Assembly (NCBI GenBank): GCA_015234425.1
Contig: JADGNE010000022.1
Span: 1-43,288 of the forward strand
Origin: Devosia sp.
GTDB lineage: Bacteria; Pseudomonadota; Alphaproteobacteria; Rhizobiales; Devosiaceae
Length of the DNA: 43,288 nucleotides
Reading direction: 5' to 3'
Below, piece by piece: positions 27,847 through 36,995 of this stretch (position 1 is the stretch's first letter; each line of letters starts with the position of its first letter). A program made the translations under genes and the position numbers. Under the pieces are notes generated by a model, which was not told where the DNA came from, did not search any database, and was given only the letters and a program-made list of their open reading frames with translations.

Positions 27847-28659
27847 ATGCAGAAAAACTGGGTGGAAACGTCGTGGGGACGCGTCGGATACATGCGCAGT
27901 GGCGGGCGGGGGCCGGTCGTCGTCCTTTTGCACTCCAATTCGACCAGTGGCGAAATCTTCTCCCGGCAATTTGCCGGGCTTGGTAAACGGTTCAGTCTTG
28001 TCGCGGTCGACCTGCCTGGCCATGGGCGCTCGGCAAACCTTCAGGAGCCGTTTTCCTATGGGCTTGTCAGTATGGCGGCAGTGGTCGGCGTGGCGCTCGA
28101 CCGCCTGGGCATCAATGATCCGCTGATGGTCGGCACCTCGCTGGGTGGGCATGTAGTGCTCGAAATGATGCGACACCGCCATATGGCGGGAGCGATGCTC
28201 GTCGGCACGCCCCCCTATGCCCCCGATCCCGCCCGTATCGGGGAGGCCTATCGCCCCGATCCGGTCGCTGCGCTCTCCTTTGTCGCAGAGCTCAGTCCCC
28301 AGCAGGTCGCCGATTTCGCCGATGCGTTGAGCGATGGTCATCCCGATACGAACCTCTGGCGCCGGGCGATCATGCGCACCGACCCCAACATGCGGCTGCA
28401 TCTGGCGGCAGGTCTGTTCGACCCTGAGGCTGGAGACCAGCGGCAACTGGCCGAAAACAGCGCGGTGCCACTCGCCATTGTCAACGGCGCCGAGGATCGT
28501 TTCGTTGATCTCGACTATGTCGACAGCCTTGCCTATGCCAATCTATGGTCTGGCCGAACCTACCGGATTGCTGGGGCGGGACATGCGCCCTTCGTCAGCA
28601 AGCCGGAAGCGTTCAATACGATCCTGAACCGCATGGTGGAGGATGTTTTTGGGGCCTGA
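27847..28659 (+). CDS. alpha/beta hydrolase
   Basis: The product is 270 aa with an alpha/beta hydrolase fold: oxyanion segment VVVLLHSNSTS, nucleophile elbow GTSLGG (Ser98), acid Asp217 in NGAEDRFVD and His246 in GAGHAPF. The substrate is unknown; related proteins include esterases, lactonases and C-C hydrolases. Lying between a LuxR-type regulator and an EPS cluster, a role in signal or sugar-ester turnover is possible but unproven. It is divergent from the luxR-type gene (105-120 base gap) and 23 bases before ugd, so it may lead the EPS transcript. Confidence 0.85.
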   Translation: MQKNWVETSWGRVGYMRSGGRGPVVVLLHSNSTSGEIFSRQFAGLGKRFSLVAVDLPGHGRSANLQEPFSYGLVSMAAVVGVALDRLGINDPLMVGTSLGGHVVLEMMRHRHMAGAMLVGTPPYAPDPARIGEAYRPDPVAALSFVAELSPQQVADFADALSDGHPDTNLWRRAIMRTDPNMRLHLAAGLFDPEAGDQRQLAENSAVPLAIVNGAEDRFVDLDYVDSLAYANLWSGRTYRIAGAGHAPFVSKPEAFNTILNRMVEDVFGA

Positions 28660-28682
28660 GGGGCGCAGGTGGAGCGGTTTTG

Positions 28683-30029
28683 ATGCGTATTGCCATGATC
28701 GGCAGCGGTTATGTGGGGCTGGTGAGCGGGGCGTGCTTTGCCGATTTTGGCCATGAGGTGGTCTGCGTCGATCAGAACGCCGAGCGCATAGCGTCGCTGA
28801 ACGCCGGCAAGATCCCGATTTTCGAGCCCGGGCTCGACGCGCTGGTGGCCGAGACAGTCAAAGCCGGGCGGCTGCGCTTCACCACCGATCTGGCGCCTGC
28901 AGTCGCCAGCGCCGAAGTGGTGTTCATCGCCGTGGGGACGCCCTCACGACGGGGCGACGGCCATGCTGATCTGAGCTTTGTCGAGGCCGCGTCTGCCGAA
29001 ATCGCGGCGGCGCTTTCCGGTTTTACCGTGGTGGTGACCAAGTCCACCGTGCCGGTGGGGACCGGAGACAAGGTGGAAGCCATCATCCGGGCCACCAATC
29101 CAGCTGCCGACGTGGTGGTGGTCTCAAACCCGGAATTCCTGCGCGAGGGCGCCGCGATTGAAGATTTCAAGCGGCCCGACCGGGTGATCGTCGGCATCGA
29201 GGATGAGCGCGCTCTGCCGGTGATGACCGAGATCTACCGGCCGCTGTCGTTCAATGCGCCCCCGCTCCTCTTCGTCGATCGGCGCACGGCGGAGCTCACC
29301 AAATATGCAGGCAATGCCTTTCTCGCCATGAAGATCGCCTTCATCAATGAAATGGCCGATCTCTGCGAAAAAACCGGCGCCAATGTGCAGGATCTGGCGC
29401 GCGGTATCGGGCTCGACGGGCGCATTGGCTCAAAATTCCTCAATGCGGGGCCTGGCTATGGCGGCTCCCGCTTTCCCAAGGACACGCTGGCGCTGGTGCG
29501 TATCGGCGAGGAATTCGGCAGCGCCGTATCCCTGGTCGAAACCACCGTCGCCAGCAATGAGCGCCGCAAGGCCAGCATGGCCGGCCGGGTGATTGCCGCG
29601 CTGGAAGGCAATGTCTCGGGCAAGCGGGTCGGCATATTGGGCCTCACCTTCAAGCCCAATACCGATGACATGCGCGACTCGCCGGCCTTGCCGCTGATCG
29701 CCGATCTCCAGGCGGCCGGGGCGCAGATCCGCGCCTATGATCCCGAAGGCATGGACGCGGCCAGCACGCAGGTCGACAGCGTCACCTTTTGCAGCGATGC
29801 CTATGACGCAGCCGCGGACGTCGATGCTCTGGTGCTGGTGACGGAGTGGAACGCCTTCCGCTCCCTCGATCTCACGCGGCTGCGCGACGCCATGGCGCGC
29901 CCGGTGTTTGTCGACCTCCGCAATGTCTACCGCGACAAGGAGATGGAAGCCGCCGGCTTTGCCTATTCCAGCATCGGCCGTCCCAATGGGAGCGGGCGCG
30001 GCGCGGACAGAAGGGCGGCGGCCGAATGA
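28683..30029 (+). CDS. UDP-glucose 6-dehydrogenase-like protein with Arg in place of the catalytic Cys
   Basis: The product is 448 aa, usual length for Ugd, which oxidises UDP-glucose to UDP-glucuronate. It has the N-terminal NAD motif GSGYVGLVSG, the conserved TKSTVPVGTG and NPEFLREGAAI segments, and a C-terminal domain with LGLTFKPNTDDMRDSP. The active-site segment normally reads GGSCFPKD; here it is GYGGSRFPKD, with Arg263 (codon CGC at 29469-29471) where the nucleophilic Cys is expected. A single T-to-C change from TGC would produce this. In studied enzymes loss of this Cys abolishes turnover. It may be inactive, altered, or a base error. The stop overlaps the epimerase start (ATGA). Confidence 0.88.
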   Translation: MRIAMIGSGYVGLVSGACFADFGHEVVCVDQNAERIASLNAGKIPIFEPGLDALVAETVKAGRLRFTTDLAPAVASAEVVFIAVGTPSRRGDGHADLSFVEAASAEIAAALSGFTVVVTKSTVPVGTGDKVEAIIRATNPAADVVVVSNPEFLREGAAIEDFKRPDRVIVGIEDERALPVMTEIYRPLSFNAPPLLFVDRRTAELTKYAGNAFLAMKIAFINEMADLCEKTGANVQDLARGIGLDGRIGSKFLNAGPGYGGSRFPKDTLALVRIGEEFGSAVSLVETTVASNERRKASMAGRVIAALEGNVSGKRVGILGLTFKPNTDDMRDSPALPLIADLQAAGAQIRAYDPEGMDAASTQVDSVTFCSDAYDAAADVDALVLVTEWNAFRSLDLTRLRDAMARPVFVDLRNVYRDKEMEAAGFAYSSIGRPNGSGRGADRRAAAE

Positions 30030-31045
30030 AGGTTTTCATCACCGGAACGGCCGGCTTCATCGGCTTTCACCTCGCCAGGCGGCTCCTTGCCGAGGGACAT
30101 GAGGTGGTCGGCTACGACGGGATGACGCCCTATTACGATGTGTCCCTGAAGACAGCACGGCACGCGATCCTCTCCCGCGAGCCGCGCTTCCGGGCTGTTG
30201 AAGCCATGCTGGAGGATGCGGCGCGGCTCGAAGCCGAAATCGCTGCGTTCTCGCCCGAGATCGTGGTGCATCTCGCCGCCCAGGCCGGGGTTCGCTATAG
30301 CCTCGAAGCGCCGGAAGCCTATGTCAGCGCCAATCTTGTGGGCACGTTCAACCTCCTCGAATCTCTCCGCCGCCACACGCCACGCCATTTCCTCTTCGCC
30401 TCCACCTCCTCGGTCTATGGCGGCAACGACGAGTTTCCCTTCGCCGAAGCTGACCGGACCGATTTTCCCGTCTCGCTCTATGCCGCCACCAAGAAGGCGG
30501 GCGAGGCGATGAGCCACTCCTATGCGCATCTCTTTTCGGTGCCGACGACCTGCTTCCGCTTCTTCACGGTCTACGGCCCCTGGGGGCGGCCGGACATGGC
30601 GCTGTTCAAGTTCGTCTCCGCCATCGAACAGGGCGCGCCCATCGACGTCTACGGCATGGGCCGGATGCGCCGGGATTTTACCTATGTCGATGATCTCGTC
30701 GCTTCCATCGTGGCCCTGTTCGATGCCATGCCCGTGGCTGGCAACCCGACGCAGGCAGCCGGCGTTGTGGACTCGCTTTCTCCGGTGGCGCCCTGGCGCA
30801 GCGTCAATATCGCCGGCGGTCAGCCGGTTGAGCTGATGGACTTCATCGCAACCATCGAACGGCATATGGGGCAGACCGCGCAGAAGCGCATGCTGCCGAT
30901 GCAGGCAGGCGACGTGACCGCGACCGAAGCGGACGCCGGGCTGCTCGAGGCGCTGACCGGTCAGCGCCCGACGACGGGAATTGACGTGGGCGTTGCCGCC
31001 TTTGTCGATTGGTATCGGGACTGGCAGGGCGGCAGAACGGGCTGA
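30026..31045 (+). CDS. UDP-glucuronate 4-epimerase (NAD-dependent epimerase/dehydratase)
   Basis: The product is 339 aa, an extended short-chain dehydrogenase. It has an NAD motif GTAGFIGFH, the STSSVYG strand with catalytic Ser/Thr, and Tyr/Lys in YAATKKAGE. The GWDGMTPYYDVSLK-like start (here GYDGMTPYYDVSLK) and the FRFFTVYGPWGRPDMALF segment are characteristic of UDP-glucuronate 4-epimerases, which make UDP-galacturonate. It follows ugd with a four-base overlap, so product and substrate are coupled in one operon. Confidence 0.9.
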   Translation: MKVFITGTAGFIGFHLARRLLAEGHEVVGYDGMTPYYDVSLKTARHAILSREPRFRAVEAMLEDAARLEAEIAAFSPEIVVHLAAQAGVRYSLEAPEAYVSANLVGTFNLLESLRRHTPRHFLFASTSSVYGGNDEFPFAEADRTDFPVSLYAATKKAGEAMSHSYAHLFSVPTTCFRFFTVYGPWGRPDMALFKFVSAIEQGAPIDVYGMGRMRRDFTYVDDLVASIVALFDAMPVAGNPTQAAGVVDSLSPVAPWRSVNIAGGQPVELMDFIATIERHMGQTAQKRMLPMQAGDVTATEADAGLLEALTGQRPTTGIDVGVAAFVDWYRDWQGGRTG

Positions 31046-31082
31046 TTCCCCGGGCGCCGCTGAGGAACAGAAGGGGCGCCAG

Positions 31083-32195
31083 ATGCAAAAGATTCTGTTT
31101 TTCTATCGGGACATCGGCAATGGCGGTGTCCAGAAAAACATGCTGCGGCTGGCCGAAGGGCTGGTGGCCCGGGGCTGGCAGGTCGATTTCCTCATCGCCT
31201 ATACCGAGACCATGGAATTTGCGGTGCCCGAGGGCGCGACCCTCCGCAGGGCGGCGGCGCCGCATCCGGTGCGGCTTGTGCCCGAACTGGCGCGGCTGAT
31301 CGACGAGATCCGGCCTGACGCGATCTATACCGCCATGCCCAATTACAATTGCGCGGCGCTGGTGGCGCGCATGCTGTCCCGGCACAAGCCAAAGATCATC
31401 ATCTCCGAGCGCAGCGACACGAGGGCCGAGCAGGCCCAGCACAAGGGCTATGATTTCTATGGCCTGGCGCTGCGCATGGCGCCCTGGCTCTATCGGCAGG
31501 CCGATGCCATCCTTGCCGTCTCGACAGAAACAGCGGACAGCTTGGCAGCCGCCAATGGCATCGAGCACTCCCGCATCGTGGTCATGCACAATCCCGTCGT
31601 CAGCCCGGCGCTCGAAATCGGAGCGGCAAAGCCGCTCGAACACCGCTGGGCGAGCGGGGATCATCGCCTGATCGTCTCGGTCGGTCGCCTCGCCCCGCAG
31701 AAGGATTTTGCCACGCTCCTCCGCGCCTTTGCGCTTCTGCAGCACAGACGGACCGAAGCGCGCCTCGTCATCATCGGTGGCGGTGGGGAACGCGAGGCGC
31801 TCGAGGCGCTGGCCGCCGAGCTTGGCATTGCCGACACGGTCGAGTTCGTCGGTTTTGATCCCAACCCCTATCGCTGGATGGCGCGGGCGGATGTGTTTGT
31901 GCTCGCCTCCCTCTGGGAGGGGCTGCCCACGGTGATCATCGAAGCGCTCGCCTGTGGCGCCACCATTGTCGCCACCGACAGCCCCAGTGGACCGGCACAG
32001 ATCATCGGACGCGACGGTCAGCTGGGCTACCTCGCGCCCGCCGGTGACGCCGAAGCGCTCGCCGAGCGTCTCGATTTCGCTCTGGATCATAAAATTGATC
32101 CGGAGCGCCTGAAAACAGAGGCCCGAAAATATTCCTCCGATGATTCTGTTGATCAATTCGAGGGGGTTGTTTCGGGACTTCTCGTAAATCCATAA
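31083..32195 (+). CDS. glycosyltransferase family 4 protein
   Basis: The product is 370 aa with the GT-B fold. The N-terminal half has the glycine loop NGGVQKNMLRLAEGL; the C-terminal half has VGRLAPQKDF and the donor-site region LASLWEGLPTVIIEALACG, the E(x7)E pattern of GT4. It would transfer a sugar from a nucleotide donor to a lipid-linked chain at the cytoplasmic face. The AAGGGG site 8 bases before the ATG at 31083 decides the start. Donor and linkage are unknown. Confidence 0.9.
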   Translation: MQKILFFYRDIGNGGVQKNMLRLAEGLVARGWQVDFLIAYTETMEFAVPEGATLRRAAAPHPVRLVPELARLIDEIRPDAIYTAMPNYNCAALVARMLSRHKPKIIISERSDTRAEQAQHKGYDFYGLALRMAPWLYRQADAILAVSTETADSLAAANGIEHSRIVVMHNPVVSPALEIGAAKPLEHRWASGDHRLIVSVGRLAPQKDFATLLRAFALLQHRRTEARLVIIGGGGEREALEALAAELGIADTVEFVGFDPNPYRWMARADVFVLASLWEGLPTVIIEALACGATIVATDSPSGPAQIIGRDGQLGYLAPAGDAEALAERLDFALDHKIDPERLKTEARKYSSDDSVDQFEGVVSGLLVNP

Positions 32196-32260
32196 GTCCG
32201 GCTTGTTATTCTTTCGTCAGCGTTGTTTCTTGATGTGACAATTCTCGTTCAGGCGGGAAC

Positions 32261-33655
32261 ATGCTGGGGCAGTTGCTGACCTATTTGCCGGCCGTGATTT
32301 TGGCGCGGCTTGCCGGCTTTGCCGTGCTCATCGGCGCGGCGCATCTGCTCGATCCGACCTCCACCGGGCTGCTTGCCCTCGCGCTGCTGACCGCCGAGCT
32401 CGCCGAAGGGATTTTTCTCAACTGGCTGCGCATCTTCATGCTGCGCGATGGCGCTGAGTCCGGGAAAATTTCGCAGGCGACAGCGCGGCTCTGTTTTTCG
32501 TGCTGGCTGGCCGGGATTGTCGCCCCTGCGCTCCTCGTCGCAATCATCGGCATCCTGGTCGTGGGGCCATCGGCTGCGGCCTTTATTGGTGTGGTCACCG
32601 CCTCGGTTCTGGCGCTCTCCCTTTTTAAATGCGGGCTGGTGCTGTTGCAGATGGCTGGCCGGGCCAGACGCCATGCTGTGCTCGAAGGGACACGCGGGCT
32701 GTTGATGGCCCCGCTGGCGATCTGGGCAATGTTCGCGGGCGCCGACTGGATCGAAATCGCTGCGCTCCTCGCGGCGATAACAGGCGCGACGGGCCTTGCC
32801 GCGCTTTGGCTGGCGCGCGACCTCATCGCCGGCACCGACGATCACCACGCCTTGCCGGACATGATCGCCATGGCGCCGCCGCTGATCGGGCTCGCGGCCC
32901 TCAACTTTCTCATCGGCTCGATCGACCGCTTCGCCCTCGGCGCGCTCGCCTCGCCTTCTGCAATTGCCCCCTACGCCACAAGCTATGCGCTGGGACGACA
33001 GGGCTTTGATATCGCCACCAATGCCGTCAACGCCGGCGGCTTCCCGGCGCTGGTGGCGGCGCGTGCCCGCGGGGACCGGCAGCGTCTGGGTCAACAGGCG
33101 CGGCTGCTGATCGGCCTGCTGCTCGCCGGATATGTCGGCCTTGTGCTGATGCGCCACGATCTCTCCGCGCTGCTCCTGCCCGAAGAATTTCGCGAGGAGG
33201 CCGTCACCCTCTTGCCGATCATCGGCTTCGGTGCTCTGGCGCTCAATCTCAAGAGCGGCCTCACCGACAATGTCCTTCTCATCGACGGCCAATACTGGCG
33301 GCAGATGATCGGCCTCAGCGCCGGGGCCGCCGTGGCGGTCGGCATGGCGCTGTGCCTGGTGCCGGCATGGGGCGGCGTTGGCGCGGCAATCGGTTTTGTG
33401 ACGGGCGCGGTCACGGTGCTGTCGGTGAGCTTCTGGCAAGCGCGGCCGCATATGACCCTGACGTTCGGCTGGGCCGCGATCACCCGGATCGTGTCCCCGC
33501 CAATCACGGTAGCCACCACCTGTGCGGGCGCGCTGATCCTGCTCCCCGACGCTTCCTCCGGCATCCGTCTCGCCGTAGCGATTGCCGTGTCCGCGCCGAT
33601 CACCCTCTGGGCGCTGCAGTCCCGGCCCACAGAGGCGGCTCCCCATGGCGGATGA
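32261..33655 (+). CDS. oligosaccharide flippase (Wzx-like, MOP superfamily)
   Basis: The product is 464 aa with about 12-14 hydrophobic helices. The N-terminal HLLDPTSTGLLALALL resembles the flippase motif after helix 1, and the C-terminal half has LPEEFREEAVTLLPI. It probably translocates the lipid-linked repeat made by the flanking transferases. The ATG at 32261 has GCGGGAAC before it. A 65-base gap separates it from the GT4 gene. The stop lies 11 bases inside the next glycosyltransferase frame. Confidence 0.85.
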   Translation: MLGQLLTYLPAVILARLAGFAVLIGAAHLLDPTSTGLLALALLTAELAEGIFLNWLRIFMLRDGAESGKISQATARLCFSCWLAGIVAPALLVAIIGILVVGPSAAAFIGVVTASVLALSLFKCGLVLLQMAGRARRHAVLEGTRGLLMAPLAIWAMFAGADWIEIAALLAAITGATGLAALWLARDLIAGTDDHHALPDMIAMAPPLIGLAALNFLIGSIDRFALGALASPSAIAPYATSYALGRQGFDIATNAVNAGGFPALVAARARGDRQRLGQQARLLIGLLLAGYVGLVLMRHDLSALLLPEEFREEAVTLLPIIGFGALALNLKSGLTDNVLLIDGQYWRQMIGLSAGAAVAVGMALCLVPAWGGVGAAIGFVTGAVTVLSVSFWQARPHMTLTFGWAAITRIVSPPITVATTCAGALILLPDASSGIRLAVAIAVSAPITLWALQSRPTEAAPHGG

Positions 33656-34631
33656 TGGCCGACCGCTGATCTCCATCATCATCACCAACCATAACTACGC
33701 GGCCTATCTCGGCACCGCGATCCGCACGGCGCTGGACCAGACCTATAGCGCGACCGAGGTCATCGTGGTCGACGACGGCTCCACCGATCACTCCCGCGCG
33801 GTGATCGCAGGCTTTGCCAGGGTGACCGCGATCCTTCAGCCCAATCAGGGCCAGACCGGCGCGGCCATATCCGGGTTGGCCGCAGCGCACGGAGAAATCA
33901 TGCTCTTTCTCGATGCTGATGATTGGCTGCTGCCCGGGGCCGCCGCCGCCATCGCTGCAAGCTATGCGCCGGACATCGCGCTCTATCAGTTCGCCCTCGA
34001 AAAGCGGACATCTGACGGGAGAAATATCGGACGATTGCCGGAGCAGGCGCTCCTCACCCATGGGCACCAGGAACATGTGCTCCGCCACGGCGAGTTTCCC
34101 AGCGCCCCGACCTCCGGCAATGCGTTCAGCGCCGTCCATTGCCGAAAAATGTTCGGCCTGCTGTCACCAGACGATCGTCGACATTTCTTTGACGGCTTTC
34201 TCATTTGCTCGGCGCCGTTTTCCGGTCGGGTGGTGGCGCTGGATGGTGTCCTGGGCGTCTATCGGATACACGACGCCAATGTTTCGCGTCCCGGCTGGAG
34301 CCGCAAAGCGCTGCGCCACAACGTCGAAAACGTGCTTTGGCAGCGACGCGGAATTTTCCTCGCACGCGGCGAAAATCCGGGGCTGGACGCCCCCGCAAAA
34401 TATCTGTCGCCCTATCATCTGCGCAGCGCGCTGGCGCTGCGCCGCATGGGGGAACGCGACGTGCTGCCCGCAAGGTCCGCCTTTCACATCTTCGGCGCAC
34501 TGATGGCAAAAGCGGCTACCTTCCCCGGCCTCTCGCCCCGGCGTCGCCTGCGGCTCTGCGCGTCAGCCCAAGTGCTAGTCCTTGCGCCACTACCCCTGCT
34601 GAAACGTCTCTGGCCGGGGGTTGGCGCATGA
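33645..34631 (+). CDS. glycosyltransferase family 2 protein
   Basis: The product is 328 aa with a GT-A fold: IIITNHNYAAYLGTAI, VVDDGSTDHSR, and the metal-binding acidic motif LDADDWLLPG. A second region with GVYRIHDANVSR fits polysaccharide GT2 enzymes. The start at 33645 overlaps the flippase end; an in-frame upstream start at 33582 was not used. The stop overlaps the following GT4 start as ATGA. Sugar donor unknown. Confidence 0.9.
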   Translation: MADDGRPLISIIITNHNYAAYLGTAIRTALDQTYSATEVIVVDDGSTDHSRAVIAGFARVTAILQPNQGQTGAAISGLAAAHGEIMLFLDADDWLLPGAAAAIAASYAPDIALYQFALEKRTSDGRNIGRLPEQALLTHGHQEHVLRHGEFPSAPTSGNAFSAVHCRKMFGLLSPDDRRHFFDGFLICSAPFSGRVVALDGVLGVYRIHDANVSRPGWSRKALRHNVENVLWQRRGIFLARGENPGLDAPAKYLSPYHLRSALALRRMGERDVLPARSAFHIFGALMAKAATFPGLSPRRRLRLCASAQVLVLAPLPLLKRLWPGVGA

Positions 34632-35767
34632 AGATACTGGCGCTCACCAGCGAGTTCCCGCCCTTCGTCGGCGGCATCGGCACCTATGCCGCCGAACTGG
34701 CGCGCGCCGCCACTGAACTTGGGCACGAAATCGTGCTGGCCGCGCCCGACTATGGCGGCGACCACAAAGCCACCGACCACGCAAATTATCCCTATGAAAT
34801 CATCCGCTATCCCGGCGGGCCGCATCGGGCGAAAAACCTTCCGGCCAAGATCGCGCTTGTGAGGCGGCTGGTGCACGCGAAGCAATATGATGTCGTCCAC
34901 GCCATCGACTGGCCCTTCTTCCTGCCGGCGGCGCTGATGGCGCGGCATCTGCCACGTTTGTACACGCTCTGTGGGTCAGAAATCGCGGATATGGCCCACC
35001 CGATGCGTCGGGCAGCAATTTCGGCCAGCGGTGTTTTTCGCGGCGATGTCCGGGTGCTCGCGATCAGCCAGTTCACCCGTGATCTCTTCCGCCAGAATTT
35101 CCCCGCTGTGCCGCAGGGGCAGACGGAAATAGTCCACCTCGGGGTCGGCGCCGATTGGCTGGTGCACCGGCGTACGCCGGGCCTGCTAGAAAAACTCGGC
35201 CTGCCGCCCGACCGCCTCATTGTCCTCACGCTTGCCCGCGTCACCCGGCGCAAGGGGCATCTGACGGCCATCGCGGCCCTCGACCGTCTGCCGCAAAACC
35301 TGCAGCAGCGCCTGACCTATGTCATCGCCGGCCCCGATTGCGAGGCGGATTACAGGAGCGAACTGGAAGCCGCGATGGAAGCATCGGCAGTTCAAATCCT
35401 GCGTCTCCGTGATCTCGACCGCGCAGGGGTAATGGCGCTTTGCGCCGCCAGCGATATTTTCTGCCTCCCCGGCGGGCCTGCCGCCGACGGCAAGGTGGAA
35501 GGCTTTGGTCTCGTCCTGCTCGAGGCCGGCTCGCAGGGCCTGCCGCTCGTCGCAGGCGATGTGGGCGGCGTCGCTGAAGTGGTCGAAGACGGCATCTGCG
35601 GGATCGTGGTGCCAATCGAGGATCCGGCGGCATTGGCCGAAGCCCTGGGGCGACTGGTAACGGATCCGGACCTCCGAACCCGGCTTGGCCAAGGCGCGCG
35701 GGCACGGGCCGTGGCCCTGAGCTGGCAGCGGTGCGCGGCGCTGACCTATGGTCCCAGCGCAGGGTGA
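34628..35767 (+). CDS. glycosyltransferase family 4 protein
   Basis: The product is 379 aa with the GT-B fold. The N-terminus has SEFPPFVGGIGTYAAELA; the C-terminal domain has LARVTRRKGH and the donor region GFGLVLLEAGSQGLPLVAGD. It overlaps the GT2 stop (ATGA) and ends the plus-strand part of the EPS cluster. The last 440 bases are overlapped on the other strand by the extended frame of the polymerase-like gene, which almost certainly ends earlier; the coding pattern here belongs to this gene. Confidence 0.9.
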   Translation: MKILALTSEFPPFVGGIGTYAAELARAATELGHEIVLAAPDYGGDHKATDHANYPYEIIRYPGGPHRAKNLPAKIALVRRLVHAKQYDVVHAIDWPFFLPAALMARHLPRLYTLCGSEIADMAHPMRRAAISASGVFRGDVRVLAISQFTRDLFRQNFPAVPQGQTEIVHLGVGADWLVHRRTPGLLEKLGLPPDRLIVLTLARVTRRKGHLTAIAALDRLPQNLQQRLTYVIAGPDCEADYRSELEAAMEASAVQILRLRDLDRAGVMALCAASDIFCLPGGPAADGKVEGFGLVLLEAGSQGLPLVAGDVGGVAEVVEDGICGIVVPIEDPAALAEALGRLVTDPDLRTRLGQGARARAVALSWQRCAALTYGPSAG

Positions 35768-36995
35768 ACAGCAGGATCACCATCCACGCCAGCAGCAGCG
35801 ATTTTGCGCCCAGCCCCTGCGCGCCGCTGATGCAGATGATAAAATAGGCGGTCATGTAAAAATGCACGCGGTCGGCCCCGACGAGGCAGGCGCGGAGGAT
35901 CAGCGCCAGCGCCGCCAGCAACACCAGCGCAATGATGATGCCATAGTCGACCAGCCAGCCGATCCAGGTGATCTCTATCCCGAACGGCGTGTCGAAGGCC
36001 GCCAGCATGTCGGCGCGCGGGCCCGGCGGTAGGCCAAACAGCAAGGCCTCGGGCGGCAGCTGAGCGGCGAGCGTCAGGGCCGCCCAGCGCGTTGCGGCGC
36101 TGCCGCCGTCATCGGCCATCCGGACGAGGATGTCGTCGGCGAGGCCTGCGGTTAGCCCTGCCAACCCACACGCGAGAAGGCCCAGCAAGAGAAAACCGCG
36201 CAGCGCCACACGTTGCCCGACTGGCCTTTGTGCAAATGCGCGCGTGTCAAAGAGCACGAAGGCAACGAGGAGAAGCACTGTGGCCACCAGAGCCAGCCGC
36301 CCGCCAAATGCAAGCAGCGCCGCGCCGTGGACAAGGATCTCGACAGGCGCGAAACGCCGAAAACCCCTCGTGGCGCCTCCGATAACCAGATGAAGCACGC
36401 CGATGCCCGCCAGAAAGCCTGCCATCAGCGGATTGCCGACAAGGCCGAGCGCTCGCCCATCGCTTTCAATCTCGAAGTTGCCCGCCACGCGTGGCAGCAG
36501 AGCCTCGTCGGTCGCGACCTCCACCAGCCCGACGAGTGAATTGGCCAGCAGCAGTAAAAGCACGAGGCGGCGCAGCGTCCGCAACGCACTCGGCCGCGCC
36601 TCGCCGACAAGATAGAGCAGCAGCACAGGGGTGAGAAACGTCACGACCAGCCCCGAGAGCGGGCGGCCCAGCACCAGCAATTGGCCGCTGGCAAAGCCGA
36701 TGAGGCTGATCAGCCAGACGAACACCGACGGCGACAAACGCGAAAACTGCATCCGCCCGTCGGGCAGCACTGAAAAGCCGAGCGCTACCAGCGCCAGCAC
36801 CGTGGCGATGTGGATTTTCTCGAGCGGATTGCCGCCCGCGCCGGCGTAATTGATGCCCAGCGCAAAAAGCAGGGCCGGCGAGCCGATAAAGGCCGCCGGC
36901 ACCGCCGCGACGAGGACTATCTGGGAGAGCACTGCAAAGACGGGGCGCGGCCGCACAGCCCTTATGGTCGGGACTGACGCCGCGCCCATGCTCAT
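35322..36995 (-). CDS. O-antigen polymerase/ligase-like membrane protein, 3' end probably extended by loss of its stop
   Basis: The open frame gives 557 aa. Residues 1 to about 415 hold ten or more hydrophobic helices, with a periplasmic-loop-like stretch around residues 290-345, as in Wzy/WaaL proteins that join or ligate lipid-linked glycan. From about residue 417 (after LLFTLRWDHR) the sequence becomes Arg/Pro-rich with no membrane character and runs antisense through the GT4 gene. One extra G in the GGG near 35751-35753 would put TAG (35746-35748) in frame, giving a 416 aa protein. The ATG at 36995 overlaps the ghsB stop (ATGA), so it is coupled to the spike genes. Confidence 0.75.
   Translation of the reverse strand: MSMGAASVPTIRAVRPRPVFAVLSQIVLVAAVPAAFIGSPALLFALGINYAGAGGNPLEKIHIATVLALVALGFSVLPDGRMQFSRLSPSVFVWLISLIGFASGQLLVLGRPLSGLVVTFLTPVLLLYLVGEARPSALRTLRRLVLLLLLANSLVGLVEVATDEALLPRVAGNFEIESDGRALGLVGNPLMAGFLAGIGVLHLVIGGATRGFRRFAPVEILVHGAALLAFGGRLALVATVLLLVAFVLFDTRAFAQRPVGQRVALRGFLLLGLLACGLAGLTAGLADDILVRMADDGGSAATRWAALTLAAQLPPEALLFGLPPGPRADMLAAFDTPFGIEITWIGWLVDYGIIIALVLLAALALILRACLVGADRVHFYMTAYFIICISGAQGLGAKSLLLAWMVILLFTLRWDHRSAPRTAASSGPRPVPARLGQAGFGGPDPLPVAPGLRPMPPDPRLAPRSRRCRLRPLQRRRPHRLRRAAGPASRPRAGRDQSLPPCRRRQARRGGRKYRWRRKAPLPLRGRDHGDAGFELPMLPSRLPVRSCNPPRNRGRR

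Noticed and set aside
34205..35767. Longer 520-codon version of the second GT4 protein
   Set aside because: The added N-terminal part is Arg/Pro-rich shadow of the GT2 gene; the ATG at 34628 overlaps the GT2 stop and starts the GT-B fold directly.
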